Assembly (NCBI GenBank): GCA_030040695.1
Contig: JASHTE010000319.1
Span: 1-7,978, forward strand
DNA length: 7,978 nucleotides
Direction: 5' to 3'
Source of the DNA: Vulcanimicrobiota bacterium
GTDB taxonomy: Bacteria; Vulcanimicrobiota; Vulcanimicrobiia; Vulcanimicrobiales; Vulcanimicrobiaceae
Position 1 is the stretch's first letter. Each line of letters begins with the position of its first letter. The notes beneath the pieces were generated by a model, which made no database searches, had not been told where the DNA came from, and worked only from the letters and a program-made list of their open reading frames with translations. The position numbers and the translations under genes were made by a program. Positions 1 through 6,175 of the stretch are shown here, one piece after another.

Positions 1-499
1 CTTCCATCACCGGGAGCGCACCGAGCGGTCCGATGTTCCCAAGTCCGAGCACCGCCGTGCCGTCGCTCACGACCGCGACCGAGTTTCGCTTGATCGAGAG
101 CGCGAACGCCTTTGCCGGGTCGGCGGCGATGGCCATCGAGACTCGCGCGACGCCCGGCGTATAGACCGTCGAAAGATCCTGGCGTGTCTTCACCGGAATC
201 TTGGGCTCGACGACGATCTTACCGCCGAGGTGGGCAAGGAACGTCGAGTCCGAGACGCTCACGATGCGCGCGTCTTCGAGTGCCTCGACGGCGTTACGCA
301 CTTCGGCCGCAACGAGATCGGAGCCGACGTTGATCGTGACGTCGCGTACGACGCGATTCTTCGTCACGGAGTGCATATCGACCGCAACGATAACACCGCC
401 GGCATCGCCAACGGCGTTCGCGAGCACCCCGAAGGCGCCCGGGGTGTTCGGCAACTCGATTCGCATGATCAGCGTGAAGCCGATCGAAACAGGTGTCAT
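1..499 (-). CDS. NAD(P)-dependent malic enzyme with N-terminal ACT domain, N-terminal part (cut at window edge)
   Basis: Malic enzymes oxidatively decarboxylate L-malate to pyruvate and CO2, reducing NAD(P)+, in the cytosol; closely related proteins are malolactic enzymes. The 166 visible residues begin with an ACT-type regulatory domain (about 8-85; the stretch RIELPNTPGAFGVLANAV at 13-30 is typical). The malic-enzyme N-terminal domain follows: LGGKI at 91-95, YTPGVA at 113-118 with Tyr113 as the expected catalytic tyrosine, and VAVVSDGTAVLGLGNIGP at 141-158. Translation ends at ALPVME, just before the expected GK with the catalytic lysine, so the lysine and the NAD-binding domain lie outside. 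ATG at 499 is chosen because the ACT domain starts right after it; an internal ATG at 466 would cut into the domain. The gene starts 5 nt after the carboxypeptidase stop and has only a weak Shine-Dalgarno, suggesting coupled translation. The ACT domain suggests allosteric control, ligand unknown. Cofactor choice cannot be read from this part. Confidence 0.93.
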   Translation of the reverse strand, partial: MTPVSIGFTLIMRIELPNTPGAFGVLANAVGDAGGVIVAVDMHSVTKNRVVRDVTINVGSDLVAAEVRNAVEALEDARIVSVSDSTFLAHLGGKIVVEPKIPVKTRQDLSTVYTPGVARVSMAIAADPAKAFALSIKRNSVAVVSDGTAVLGLGNIGPLGALPVME

Positions 500-504
500 C
501 TTCG

Positions 505-2052
505 CTAGAATTCCGAAACTCCGTCGACGGCGCTCACCATGGCATCGTCGGGGGCGCCGGGTGAGCCGTCTATCATGAATGCAAATGCCACGATACCATG
601 CTTGCGCGATACGACATATCCGGCAAGCGCGGAGACTCCGTCGAGGTGGCCGGTCTTCGCCCGCACGCGCCCGAGCGCCGACGTGAAGTCATACGTCTTG
701 AGCGTCCCGCTCCTGCCGCCCTGTGGGAGAAGGTCGTAGAAACCGCGCTCGCGGCCGGAGGCGAGCGCATCGACGAGAATCGACGCGATGGTGAGCGAGG
801 AGAGGCGATTCTCGTGGGCAAGGCCGCTTCCGTCGACGAGGTACATCCCATCCGTCGCGATGCCGCGGCGGCGCAGATCGGCCCGCTCGACCGCAAGTCC
901 GTGGGCATCATCACCGACACCGTCGACAAGGAGACCGAGCGTCCGCAGCAGTTGATCGGCGTAGTGATTGTCCGAAAGGTAGAGCATGTGACGCTCGAGC
1001 GCGTGCAGCGACTCCGACGGATGATCCCAAAGAACCACGCGTGAGGCGGGGGCGATGCCGACTCCGGGAGCACGCGCCGAATCGATTCCGTGCCGGCGAA
1101 GGAGCTGCGTCAGTACTGCCCCGGCATAGTGCGGGATGCCGTGCACCGGAACCCACGTCTCCTCCACGTCGCTCTCCGGAATCGAGCCCGAAAGTGCAAA
1201 ATGATTCGGCGCGCCGAGCGCGGCGACGATGACGTTTGGGTCGTCGTCCTCGGCGACGGTCGTCACGTCGCCGCTCGCGCTCAGCGCACCGCTCCAGGGG
1301 TTCTCGTGGACGAGCGCTGGGGCACCCGGCTTCGTCCCCTGCACGTCGAACTCGATCGTATCCTCATCAAGCGAGATCGCGCTGACGGGCGCCTGAAAGT
1401 CTTCGTTTGCATCGTCGGGATTCCAAAGCCGATTGATCTCCGGCCCGCGAAATGCGGAGGCGTCAACCATGACACCGCCGTCGATGCGTTGCAATCCGGC
1501 AAGGTGGAGATGCCGAGCTCCCGCTGCGAGCGCGGTGCTGCGCAACGACGGATCGCCGGAACCGATGAGCCAGAGGTCGCCATCGAGCGCCCCATCGCGC
1601 GGTGGGGCCGCCGCGGCGAAAATGGTGTGATAGCGATAGTTTACGCCGAGGAGATCGAGCGCAACGGAGGCGACGACGAGCTTCTCGACCGAAGCCGGCT
1701 CGACGCCGTTGCGTGGGTTAACGGCGTAGAGAATGCGTCCGTGCGCATCCATCACGCAGAGCGACCAGTGCGACGCGCCGGCGAGAGCGGGCGCGAAGTC
1801 GGCCTGCAGTTCGGCTTCCAACTTTGCGATTTGCGCGTTCGTCCACGGCTGCGGTGCCGGCGTCGGCGCTGTCGTCGGTGCCGCGGAGGCCATCGCGACG
1901 GGTGCCGGAGGCCCTTCTTCCCGGTGGCGGAGCAGCACGAACGAGCCGGCGCATATCGCGACGAGAATGACGGCGGCGGCGGCGAGACGAGCGCGCTTAC
2001 GCGCGCGGCGTAAGCGCCTCGAGCGATTCCCGAAGTCTCTGCTGCTGTTCAC
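505..2052 (-). CDS. dacB: D-alanyl-D-alanine carboxypeptidase/endopeptidase, PBP4 family (peptidase S13)
   Basis: Penicillin-binding protein of the S13 family, which removes the terminal D-Ala of peptidoglycan pentapeptides and/or cuts D-Ala-mDAP cross-links outside the membrane. The 515-residue product carries all three serine-acyltransferase motifs: SVEK with Ser121 and Lys124, SDN at 360-362, and KTG at 466-468. The spacings (about 240 and 106 residues) match E. coli PBP4, and VDGSGL at 406-411 is also a family mark. The N-terminus has about ten Arg/Lys in the first 21 residues, then one hydrophobic helix (about 22-42), then an Ala/Pro/Thr-rich linker (about 48-70). I infer an uncleaved or signal-type membrane anchor with the catalytic domain outside. 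Cys34 is preceded by Ile, so it is not a lipobox. The start is GTG; no other usual start codon lies between the upstream in-frame stop and the membrane helix, so the gene overlaps the aminopeptidase end by 56 nt. The symbol follows family membership, not proven orthology. Confidence 0.93.
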   Translation of the reverse strand: MNSSRDFGNRSRRLRRARKRARLAAAAVILVAICAGSFVLLRHREEGPPAPVAMASAAPTTAPTPAPQPWTNAQIAKLEAELQADFAPALAGASHWSLCVMDAHGRILYAVNPRNGVEPASVEKLVVASVALDLLGVNYRYHTIFAAAAPPRDGALDGDLWLIGSGDPSLRSTALAAGARHLHLAGLQRIDGGVMVDASAFRGPEINRLWNPDDANEDFQAPVSAISLDEDTIEFDVQGTKPGAPALVHENPWSGALSASGDVTTVAEDDDPNVIVAALGAPNHFALSGSIPESDVEETWVPVHGIPHYAGAVLTQLLRRHGIDSARAPGVGIAPASRVVLWDHPSESLHALERHMLYLSDNHYADQLLRTLGLLVDGVGDDAHGLAVERADLRRRGIATDGMYLVDGSGLAHENRLSSLTIASILVDALASGRERGFYDLLPQGGRSGTLKTYDFTSALGRVRAKTGHLDGVSALAGYVVSRKHGIVAFAFMIDGSPGAPDDAMVSAVDGVSEF

Positions 2053-4546
2053 GAAGATCGTCCAAATCAGAGCGTAGCGTCGTCACGGCTGACGGAACGC
2101 TACGCGCCTCCCGAATACGCATTGCAGCCTCCGCGGCATGGCGACGCGCTCTCCCGTCGGCGGCGCTCTGTGCCAGGCGGTCGAGGCTCGCGAGGAACCG
2201 CGAATCCTCCGTGGCCGCGGCCGCGTCGATTGCAACGAGTGAGACGAGTAGCATCGGGTCGTCGAGAAGCCGGTCGAGCGCGTCGTACAACGGCATGCGC
2301 TCGTGCTCGAGCAGTTGGCCGGCACGTGCCATAGCCAGCGCGGCAGCGCAGCGAAGCCCTTCGTCGCGCTCTGGTGAAGCGGCTCCAATGATCGGCGCGA
2401 TCGCGCGCGGATCCGCGAGCTCGGCGAGCCCCTGCGCCGCTCCCGCTTCCACGACGCCATTCCACGTCGAACGCGTAACGACGGAGGCGAGAACGTCGAG
2501 CGCGCGCGGTGTGCGCGTCTTTCCGAGCGACGTGCAGGCTGCCGAGCGCACGAAGTACGACGCATCATTCTCGATCCGCGAGAGCAGCGCTTCGGCGGTC
2601 CGCTCGTTGCGAAAGGCACCGAGCGCGGCGGCAACGGCGCGCCGAACCTTCGGATGCTCGTGAGTCACCGCGCCGAGCAAGATGTCGTGCGCCCACGGCG
2701 CCCGTGTCTCCCCAAGAGCGCGCGCAGCCATGTCGAGAACACCCCAGAAGGGTTCATGCTTGAAAGCATGGGCAAGCGCTTCACGCGCCTGCCGCGAGCC
2801 GTCTCTCGCGAGCTCGCGCGCCGCCCGGATTCGCGCAACGACGTCGGGATCGCCTCGAAGCGCCGCTGCTGCCAGGTCGGCGCCGAGTCGATAGGTGACG
2901 TTTCCGACGAGATAGGCGCCGGGATCGATGCGCACGAGCTTTGGCTCGCGCTCGAGAGCGACCGCGATCGTCTCGTGTGCGCGCTCGATGTGAGCTTTCA
3001 CGCGCCGCTCCTTGGGCAACGGCTCGCGCCGATCGCGCGTCAGGCGCTCGGGCACCTCATCCAGGAAACCGACCTCGATATCGAAGACGACCGCGGGACG
3101 CTCCGCATCGATGCTCTGCTTCTGATCGACGGTCAATGTTGCGACCTTGCGCTGTCCGTCCCATGCGACGCGGTACTCGACTTCCGGATGCCCCGAGCCG
3201 AAGACCCATTGATCGAAAAAGCCGCGCATGTTCCTGCCGGTCGCTTCTTCGATCGCGCGAATGAGATCGATCGTCTCGACGTTGCGCTGCGCGTTCTGCG
3301 CCACGTAGCGGGCGATCGAGCGGAAGAAGCGAGCACTCCCGAGCGCGCCGCGGAGCATGTGCAGCACCGCACCGCCCTTCTGGTAGAGGTGACGGTCGAA
3401 AAGCTCGATCGGATCGCGGTAGCGATTGTAGACGATCGGACGGCGATAGCGTCGCCGATCTTCCTCGAGATAGCGCTCGAGCGAGTCGAAGACGTCGTAG
3501 ACGTACTCGTCCCAACCGAGGTTCTCTTCACGCCAGAGGCACTCGAAGTAGGTAGCAAAACCCTCGTTCAGCCATGCTTGCGACCAATCGCGGCACGTGA
3601 GAAGGTCCCCGAACCATTGGTGCGCGAGCTCGTGCGCTACGAGCGGGTCGCTGGAAAAATCGAGGTGGGCCGTCTCGTCGTGGAGCGTGCGATCGGTCTG
3701 CGTCGTCGCCGACGTGTTTTCCATGCCCCCGAAAATGAAGTCGCTCACGGCGACCTGCGAGTAGCGCGCATACGGATACGGCGTTCCGATGCAGCGTTCA
3801 AAAAACTCGATCATGCGTGGCGTGTTCCCGAACGCGCGCTGGGCATCGGCCTCACGTCCGGGCAGGACGTAGGCAAAGACCGACACGTCATGCTTGCCCG
3901 CGGTGCCTTGCGCTATCTCGACGAACGGACCGGCGACGAGCGTTACGAGATAGGTGCTGTGCGGAATATCTTGGCGGTAACGGAAAATCGTGCGCTCGCC
4001 CTCGTTGCGACGCTCGAGCAACTCGCCGTTCGCGAGCGCAAACTGCCCTTTCGGAACGACGATCGTCGCAGACGTCGTCTGTTTCTCGTGCGGATAGTCG
4101 AAACACGGAAACCAGTATCTCGCATATTCGTCCTGACACTGCGTCCAGAGGTGCGGTGTTCGAGGAACGAGCGCCGTCGAATGAATGAAGAACAGGCCGT
4201 GCCTCGGGTGATCGACGCGATAGACGACCGTGAACGACGTCTCCTCGCCCGGTCGAAGCGCGGGATCGAGACGAATCTCCAGGTGCTCGTTACGCTGGGA
4301 CCACGATTGAGAGCGTCCGTCGCGTTCGACCTCGCGTACGTCGAGATCGACCGCGTCAAGGACAAGTTGTTCGACAGTTTCGTCGAGCGCACGCACCGTC
4401 GTCGTACAGCGGGCCTCCAGCGCCGATGCCTCGATGTCGGGAACGAGGTGGAGGTCGATGTGCTTGACGTCAACGATCTTGTCTGGGCCGTACCGTGGGG
4501 CGGCACCCGGCAATGCAAACGCCCGCCGTTGCTCCGAAAGGTTCAT
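1997..4546 (-). CDS. M1-family zinc aminopeptidase with C-terminal HEAT repeats and coiled coil
   Basis: Gluzincin aminopeptidase that removes N-terminal amino acids from peptides; no signal peptide is visible, so it probably acts in the cytosol. Numbered from the ATG (849 residues), the M1 N-terminal beta domain covers about 25-205. The substrate-binding exopeptidase motif is GGMEN at 273-277 (GAMEN in the classic form). The zinc site is HELAH at 305-309 with the third ligand Glu328 in NEGFA, exactly the HEXXH-x18-E spacing. Tyr388 in LYQKGG fits the transition-state tyrosine. The catalytic part ends near 450 and a beta-rich segment follows to about 550. From about 555 to 815 the protein is alpha-helical with repeated PBS-lyase-type HEAT units (for example around 618-645, 650-675, 682-710 and 714-742). 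The last ~30 residues are rich in Leu, Gln, Arg and Glu and look like a coiled coil. The ATG overlaps the SDR stop as TGATG; a TTG one codon earlier is also in frame. The 3' end overlaps the carboxypeptidase gene. Confidence 0.94.
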   Translation of the reverse strand: MNLSEQRRAFALPGAAPRYGPDKIVDVKHIDLHLVPDIEASALEARCTTTVRALDETVEQLVLDAVDLDVREVERDGRSQSWSQRNEHLEIRLDPALRPGEETSFTVVYRVDHPRHGLFFIHSTALVPRTPHLWTQCQDEYARYWFPCFDYPHEKQTTSATIVVPKGQFALANGELLERRNEGERTIFRYRQDIPHSTYLVTLVAGPFVEIAQGTAGKHDVSVFAYVLPGREADAQRAFGNTPRMIEFFERCIGTPYPYARYSQVAVSDFIFGGMENTSATTQTDRTLHDETAHLDFSSDPLVAHELAHQWFGDLLTCRDWSQAWLNEGFATYFECLWREENLGWDEYVYDVFDSLERYLEEDRRRYRRPIVYNRYRDPIELFDRHLYQKGGAVLHMLRGALGSARFFRSIARYVAQNAQRNVETIDLIRAIEEATGRNMRGFFDQWVFGSGHPEVEYRVAWDGQRKVATLTVDQKQSIDAERPAVVFDIEVGFLDEVPERLTRDRREPLPKERRVKAHIERAHETIAVALEREPKLVRIDPGAYLVGNVTYRLGADLAAAALRGDPDVVARIRAARELARDGSRQAREALAHAFKHEPFWGVLDMAARALGETRAPWAHDILLGAVTHEHPKVRRAVAAALGAFRNERTAEALLSRIENDASYFVRSAACTSLGKTRTPRALDVLASVVTRSTWNGVVEAGAAQGLAELADPRAIAPIIGAASPERDEGLRCAAALAMARAGQLLEHERMPLYDALDRLLDDPMLLVSLVAIDAAAATEDSRFLASLDRLAQSAADGRARRHAAEAAMRIREARSVPSAVTTLRSDLDDLREQQQRLRESLEALTPRA

Positions 4547-5304
4547 CAAAAGCGTGCGTTTCGCTCGTCTGCCGCCAACAACCCTCCCGTAACGCCGATG
4601 ACCGCGCCGGTGACAAAATCACGCTCCTCCGCGATGAGAAAGCGGACGACGTCGGCGACGTCTTCATAGGAGCCTGGGCGACCGCGCGGATTGCGCGCGT
4701 GTGCTCGCCGAGCTTCTTCACGCACGATGCGTTTATCGCGAATGTCTCCCGGCTCGATAACGTTGACGGTGATGCCCACGGGTGCCTCTTCAACGGCAAG
4801 CGTGCGAGCAAACGCTGTTACGCCGCTCTTCACTGCCCCGTAGAGCGAAAGGCCGACGGCGGGTCGAGTCTCGCTGGAGCCATTCGCGCCAAAGAAGACG
4901 ACGCGCCCGAAACGCCGCTCGCGCATCGCAGGAAGTACCGCACGCGCCGCGAGCACCGCGCTTTCGAGGTTTCCCGCGATCATCTCGTGCGTCTGCTCGG
5001 CGCTCAGGTTCGCAAAGCGCTTCACGGTAATCGGCCCAACCGCGTGGACGAGCGTGTCGAACGGACCCGCGCTTGCGACGATCTCGTCGAGCGCACGCAC
5101 GACTGCCTGCTCCGGCTCGCAGAAGTCGACGCGATGCGCGCTCGCATCGGCTCCCGCTCTACGAATCGCCTCGAGGGTGGCGTCGGGCGACGTCGAGCGA
5201 AAGGTGATCGCGACGTGGCTGAAATCGTCACGTGCGATCGCCTCGGCGATTCCCGCAGCGAGTCCGGCTGCGGCTCCGGTGACCAGGGCTCTGCGTGAGC
5301 GCAC
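4546..5304 (-). CDS. Short-chain dehydrogenase/reductase (SDR), FabG-like classical type
   Basis: A 252-residue Rossmann-fold oxidoreductase, the usual length for a classical SDR. The substrate is unknown; FabG-like 3-oxoacyl reductase and sugar or alcohol dehydrogenases share this architecture. Visible marks: the nucleotide-binding turn TGAAAGLAAG at 9-18; Asp60 in VDF, at the place where SDRs contact adenine; HAVG at 87-90 in place of the common NNAG; Asn112; the catalytic pair Tyr155 and Lys159 (YGAVK), with Ser143 or Ser144 as the likely third member; and VTGAVIGVTGG at 231-241 near the C-terminus. Arg36 just after strand beta-2 (ITFRST) points to NADPH over NADH. The third glycine of GxxxGxG is Ala16, unusual but tolerated in some families. 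The start is GTG, 14 nt after the stalk-protein stop, with a weak GACGGG upstream. The stop TGA overlaps the aminopeptidase ATG, so the two are probably translationally coupled. No substrate can be assigned from the neighbours. Confidence 0.88.
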   Translation of the reverse strand: MRSRRALVTGAAAGLAAGIAEAIARDDFSHVAITFRSTSPDATLEAIRRAGADASAHRVDFCEPEQAVVRALDEIVASAGPFDTLVHAVGPITVKRFANLSAEQTHEMIAGNLESAVLAARAVLPAMRERRFGRVVFFGANGSSETRPAVGLSLYGAVKSGVTAFARTLAVEEAPVGITVNVIEPGDIRDKRIVREEARRAHARNPRGRPGSYEDVADVVRFLIAEERDFVTGAVIGVTGGLLAADERNARF

Positions 5305-5318
5305 GAGCCCGTCATTCG

Positions 5319-6125
5319 CTACGGGGTGACGGTGAAGCTCCAGCCGTCGGAAACGGGTGTGCCGTCCCGGCTGACACCGCTCACCCGGACCTCGTGCACG
5401 CCCACGCGGAGACGGAAGGCGGGCGTGAACTCGAAGCCCATCGGCGAGACCTTCGCGATCTCCGTCACATTGCGTCCGTCGAGCGTAACGCGCACGCTCT
5501 CAGGACGTAGCGGACGCCTAAATGAGGCATTTACGAGCGGAAATTGCCGCGAGATATCGCCCCATGGGAACGGGCGATGGAGTAGCGGATGCCCGGCATC
5601 CGCCCATGCGGGCCCCGGCTGCTGCATCGACGTGCCCGGCTGGTAGGGCGGCGCCATCGCGCCCGGTCCAGCCATGCCGCCTCCCATGCCTGTAATGATG
5701 TACGCGGTCATCCGGTCTTGATTCCAGGCGACGTGCGCGCCGAGCCCCTGCGAAACGAAGCGCAGCGGCACGAGCGTGCGAGCACCGATCATGAAGGGTG
5801 GCGAGTCGAGTTGAACGGTTTGGCCGTCAACGGTTGCAGAGGGAGAGCCGATCTGGAGCTGAATCGTGCGCCGGCCCTTCGTTGCATTGATCGTACCATT
5901 CGCGTAGACGACGGTCGCGCCGAGCTGCTCGAAGATCGCGCGAATCGGGACGTAGAGACGCCCGGCGCGATTGATCGGAGGCTGATCGGGAAAGTTCATC
6001 GGCGACCCGTCGACGAGGACGGTAATCGGCGGCTGCTGTGCGCTCGCGGTTTCCAACATCACGAGGGACGCGCCGAAGAACGACAGGATTGCGAAAAGGA
6101 TGCTTACTCGTTTCATCGACCGCAT
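5319..6125 (-). CDS. Secreted protein with copper-amine-oxidase-N-type stalk domain and Ig-like C-terminal domain
   Basis: The product (268 residues from the chosen ATG) begins with a basic, hydrophobic signal peptide, with likely cleavage after TASA or ASAQ near residues 27-30. Residues about 33-145 form a Cu_amine_oxidN1-type domain: short beta hairpins, LVDG at 37-40, YVPIRAIFEQLGA at 58-70, and a second unit LVPLRFVSQGLGA at 118-130. Despite its name this domain binds no copper and is not catalytic; in extracytoplasmic proteins it is a structural or wall-binding module. A Gly/Met/Pro/Gln-rich linker (about 146-175) leads to a beta-rich Ig-like domain (about 190-268) containing VTLDGRNVTE and GVHEVRVSG. 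No enzyme domain is present, so the protein is probably structural or binding in the envelope. The frame stays open upstream to 6644, but that stretch lies over the RND gene. The start is either ATG 6125 or ATG 6116 (265 residues); the nearby GGGGAAG is rather close to the first and rather far from the second. Confidence 0.87.
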   Translation of the reverse strand: MRSMKRVSILFAILSFFGASLVMLETASAQQPPITVLVDGSPMNFPDQPPINRAGRLYVPIRAIFEQLGATVVYANGTINATKGRRTIQLQIGSPSATVDGQTVQLDSPPFMIGARTLVPLRFVSQGLGAHVAWNQDRMTAYIITGMGGGMAGPGAMAPPYQPGTSMQQPGPAWADAGHPLLHRPFPWGDISRQFPLVNASFRRPLRPESVRVTLDGRNVTEIAKVSPMGFEFTPAFRLRVGVHEVRVSGVSRDGTPVSDGWSFTVTP

Positions 6126-6126
6126 T

Positions 6127-6133
6127 CTTCCCC
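6127..6133 (-). promoter_or_regulatory. Probable ribosome binding site of the stalk-domain gene
   Basis: On the minus strand GGGGAAG lies immediately before the two candidate ATG codons. Its GGGGA core is 3 nt from ATG 6125 and 12 nt from ATG 6116, so neither spacing is ideal and it does not settle the start. It is still the best Shine-Dalgarno-like sequence among the genes of this window. Confidence 0.5.
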
Positions 6134-6145
6134 GAGGGATGAAGG

Positions 6146-6167
6146 GCCAATCAGACGGCAGATTGAC
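6146..6167 (-). other. Possible intercistronic RNA hairpin between the RND and stalk-protein genes
   Basis: In the 50-nt gap after the RND stop, bases 6167-6161 (GTCAATC on the minus strand) can pair with 6152-6146 (GATTGGC) in a 7-bp stem with one G-U pair and an 8-nt loop. No run of T follows, so it does not look like an intrinsic terminator. It could affect mRNA stability or readthrough, or be chance. Confidence 0.25.
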
Positions 6168-6175
6168 GCCGAGCC

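Noticed and set aside
1949..1951. Cys34 of the carboxypeptidase as a lipoprotein attachment site
   Set aside because: The residue before Cys is Ile, not Gly, Ala or Ser, so the lipobox rule is not met.
1090..2013. A 307-codon plus-strand frame opposite the carboxypeptidase
   Set aside because: It is rich in Arg with no domain and mirrors a gene with all three PBP motifs; treated as a shadow.
4547..4549. TTG at 4549 as start of the aminopeptidase
   Set aside because: The next codon is ATG and forms the usual TGATG stop-start overlap with the SDR gene, so ATG 4546 is preferred.
2654..4669. A 671-codon open frame on the plus strand, opposite the aminopeptidase gene
   Set aside because: The opposite frame encodes a protein with a complete M1 active site and HEAT repeats; the plus-strand translation shows no recognisable domain. 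Long antisense frames are common in GC-rich genes.
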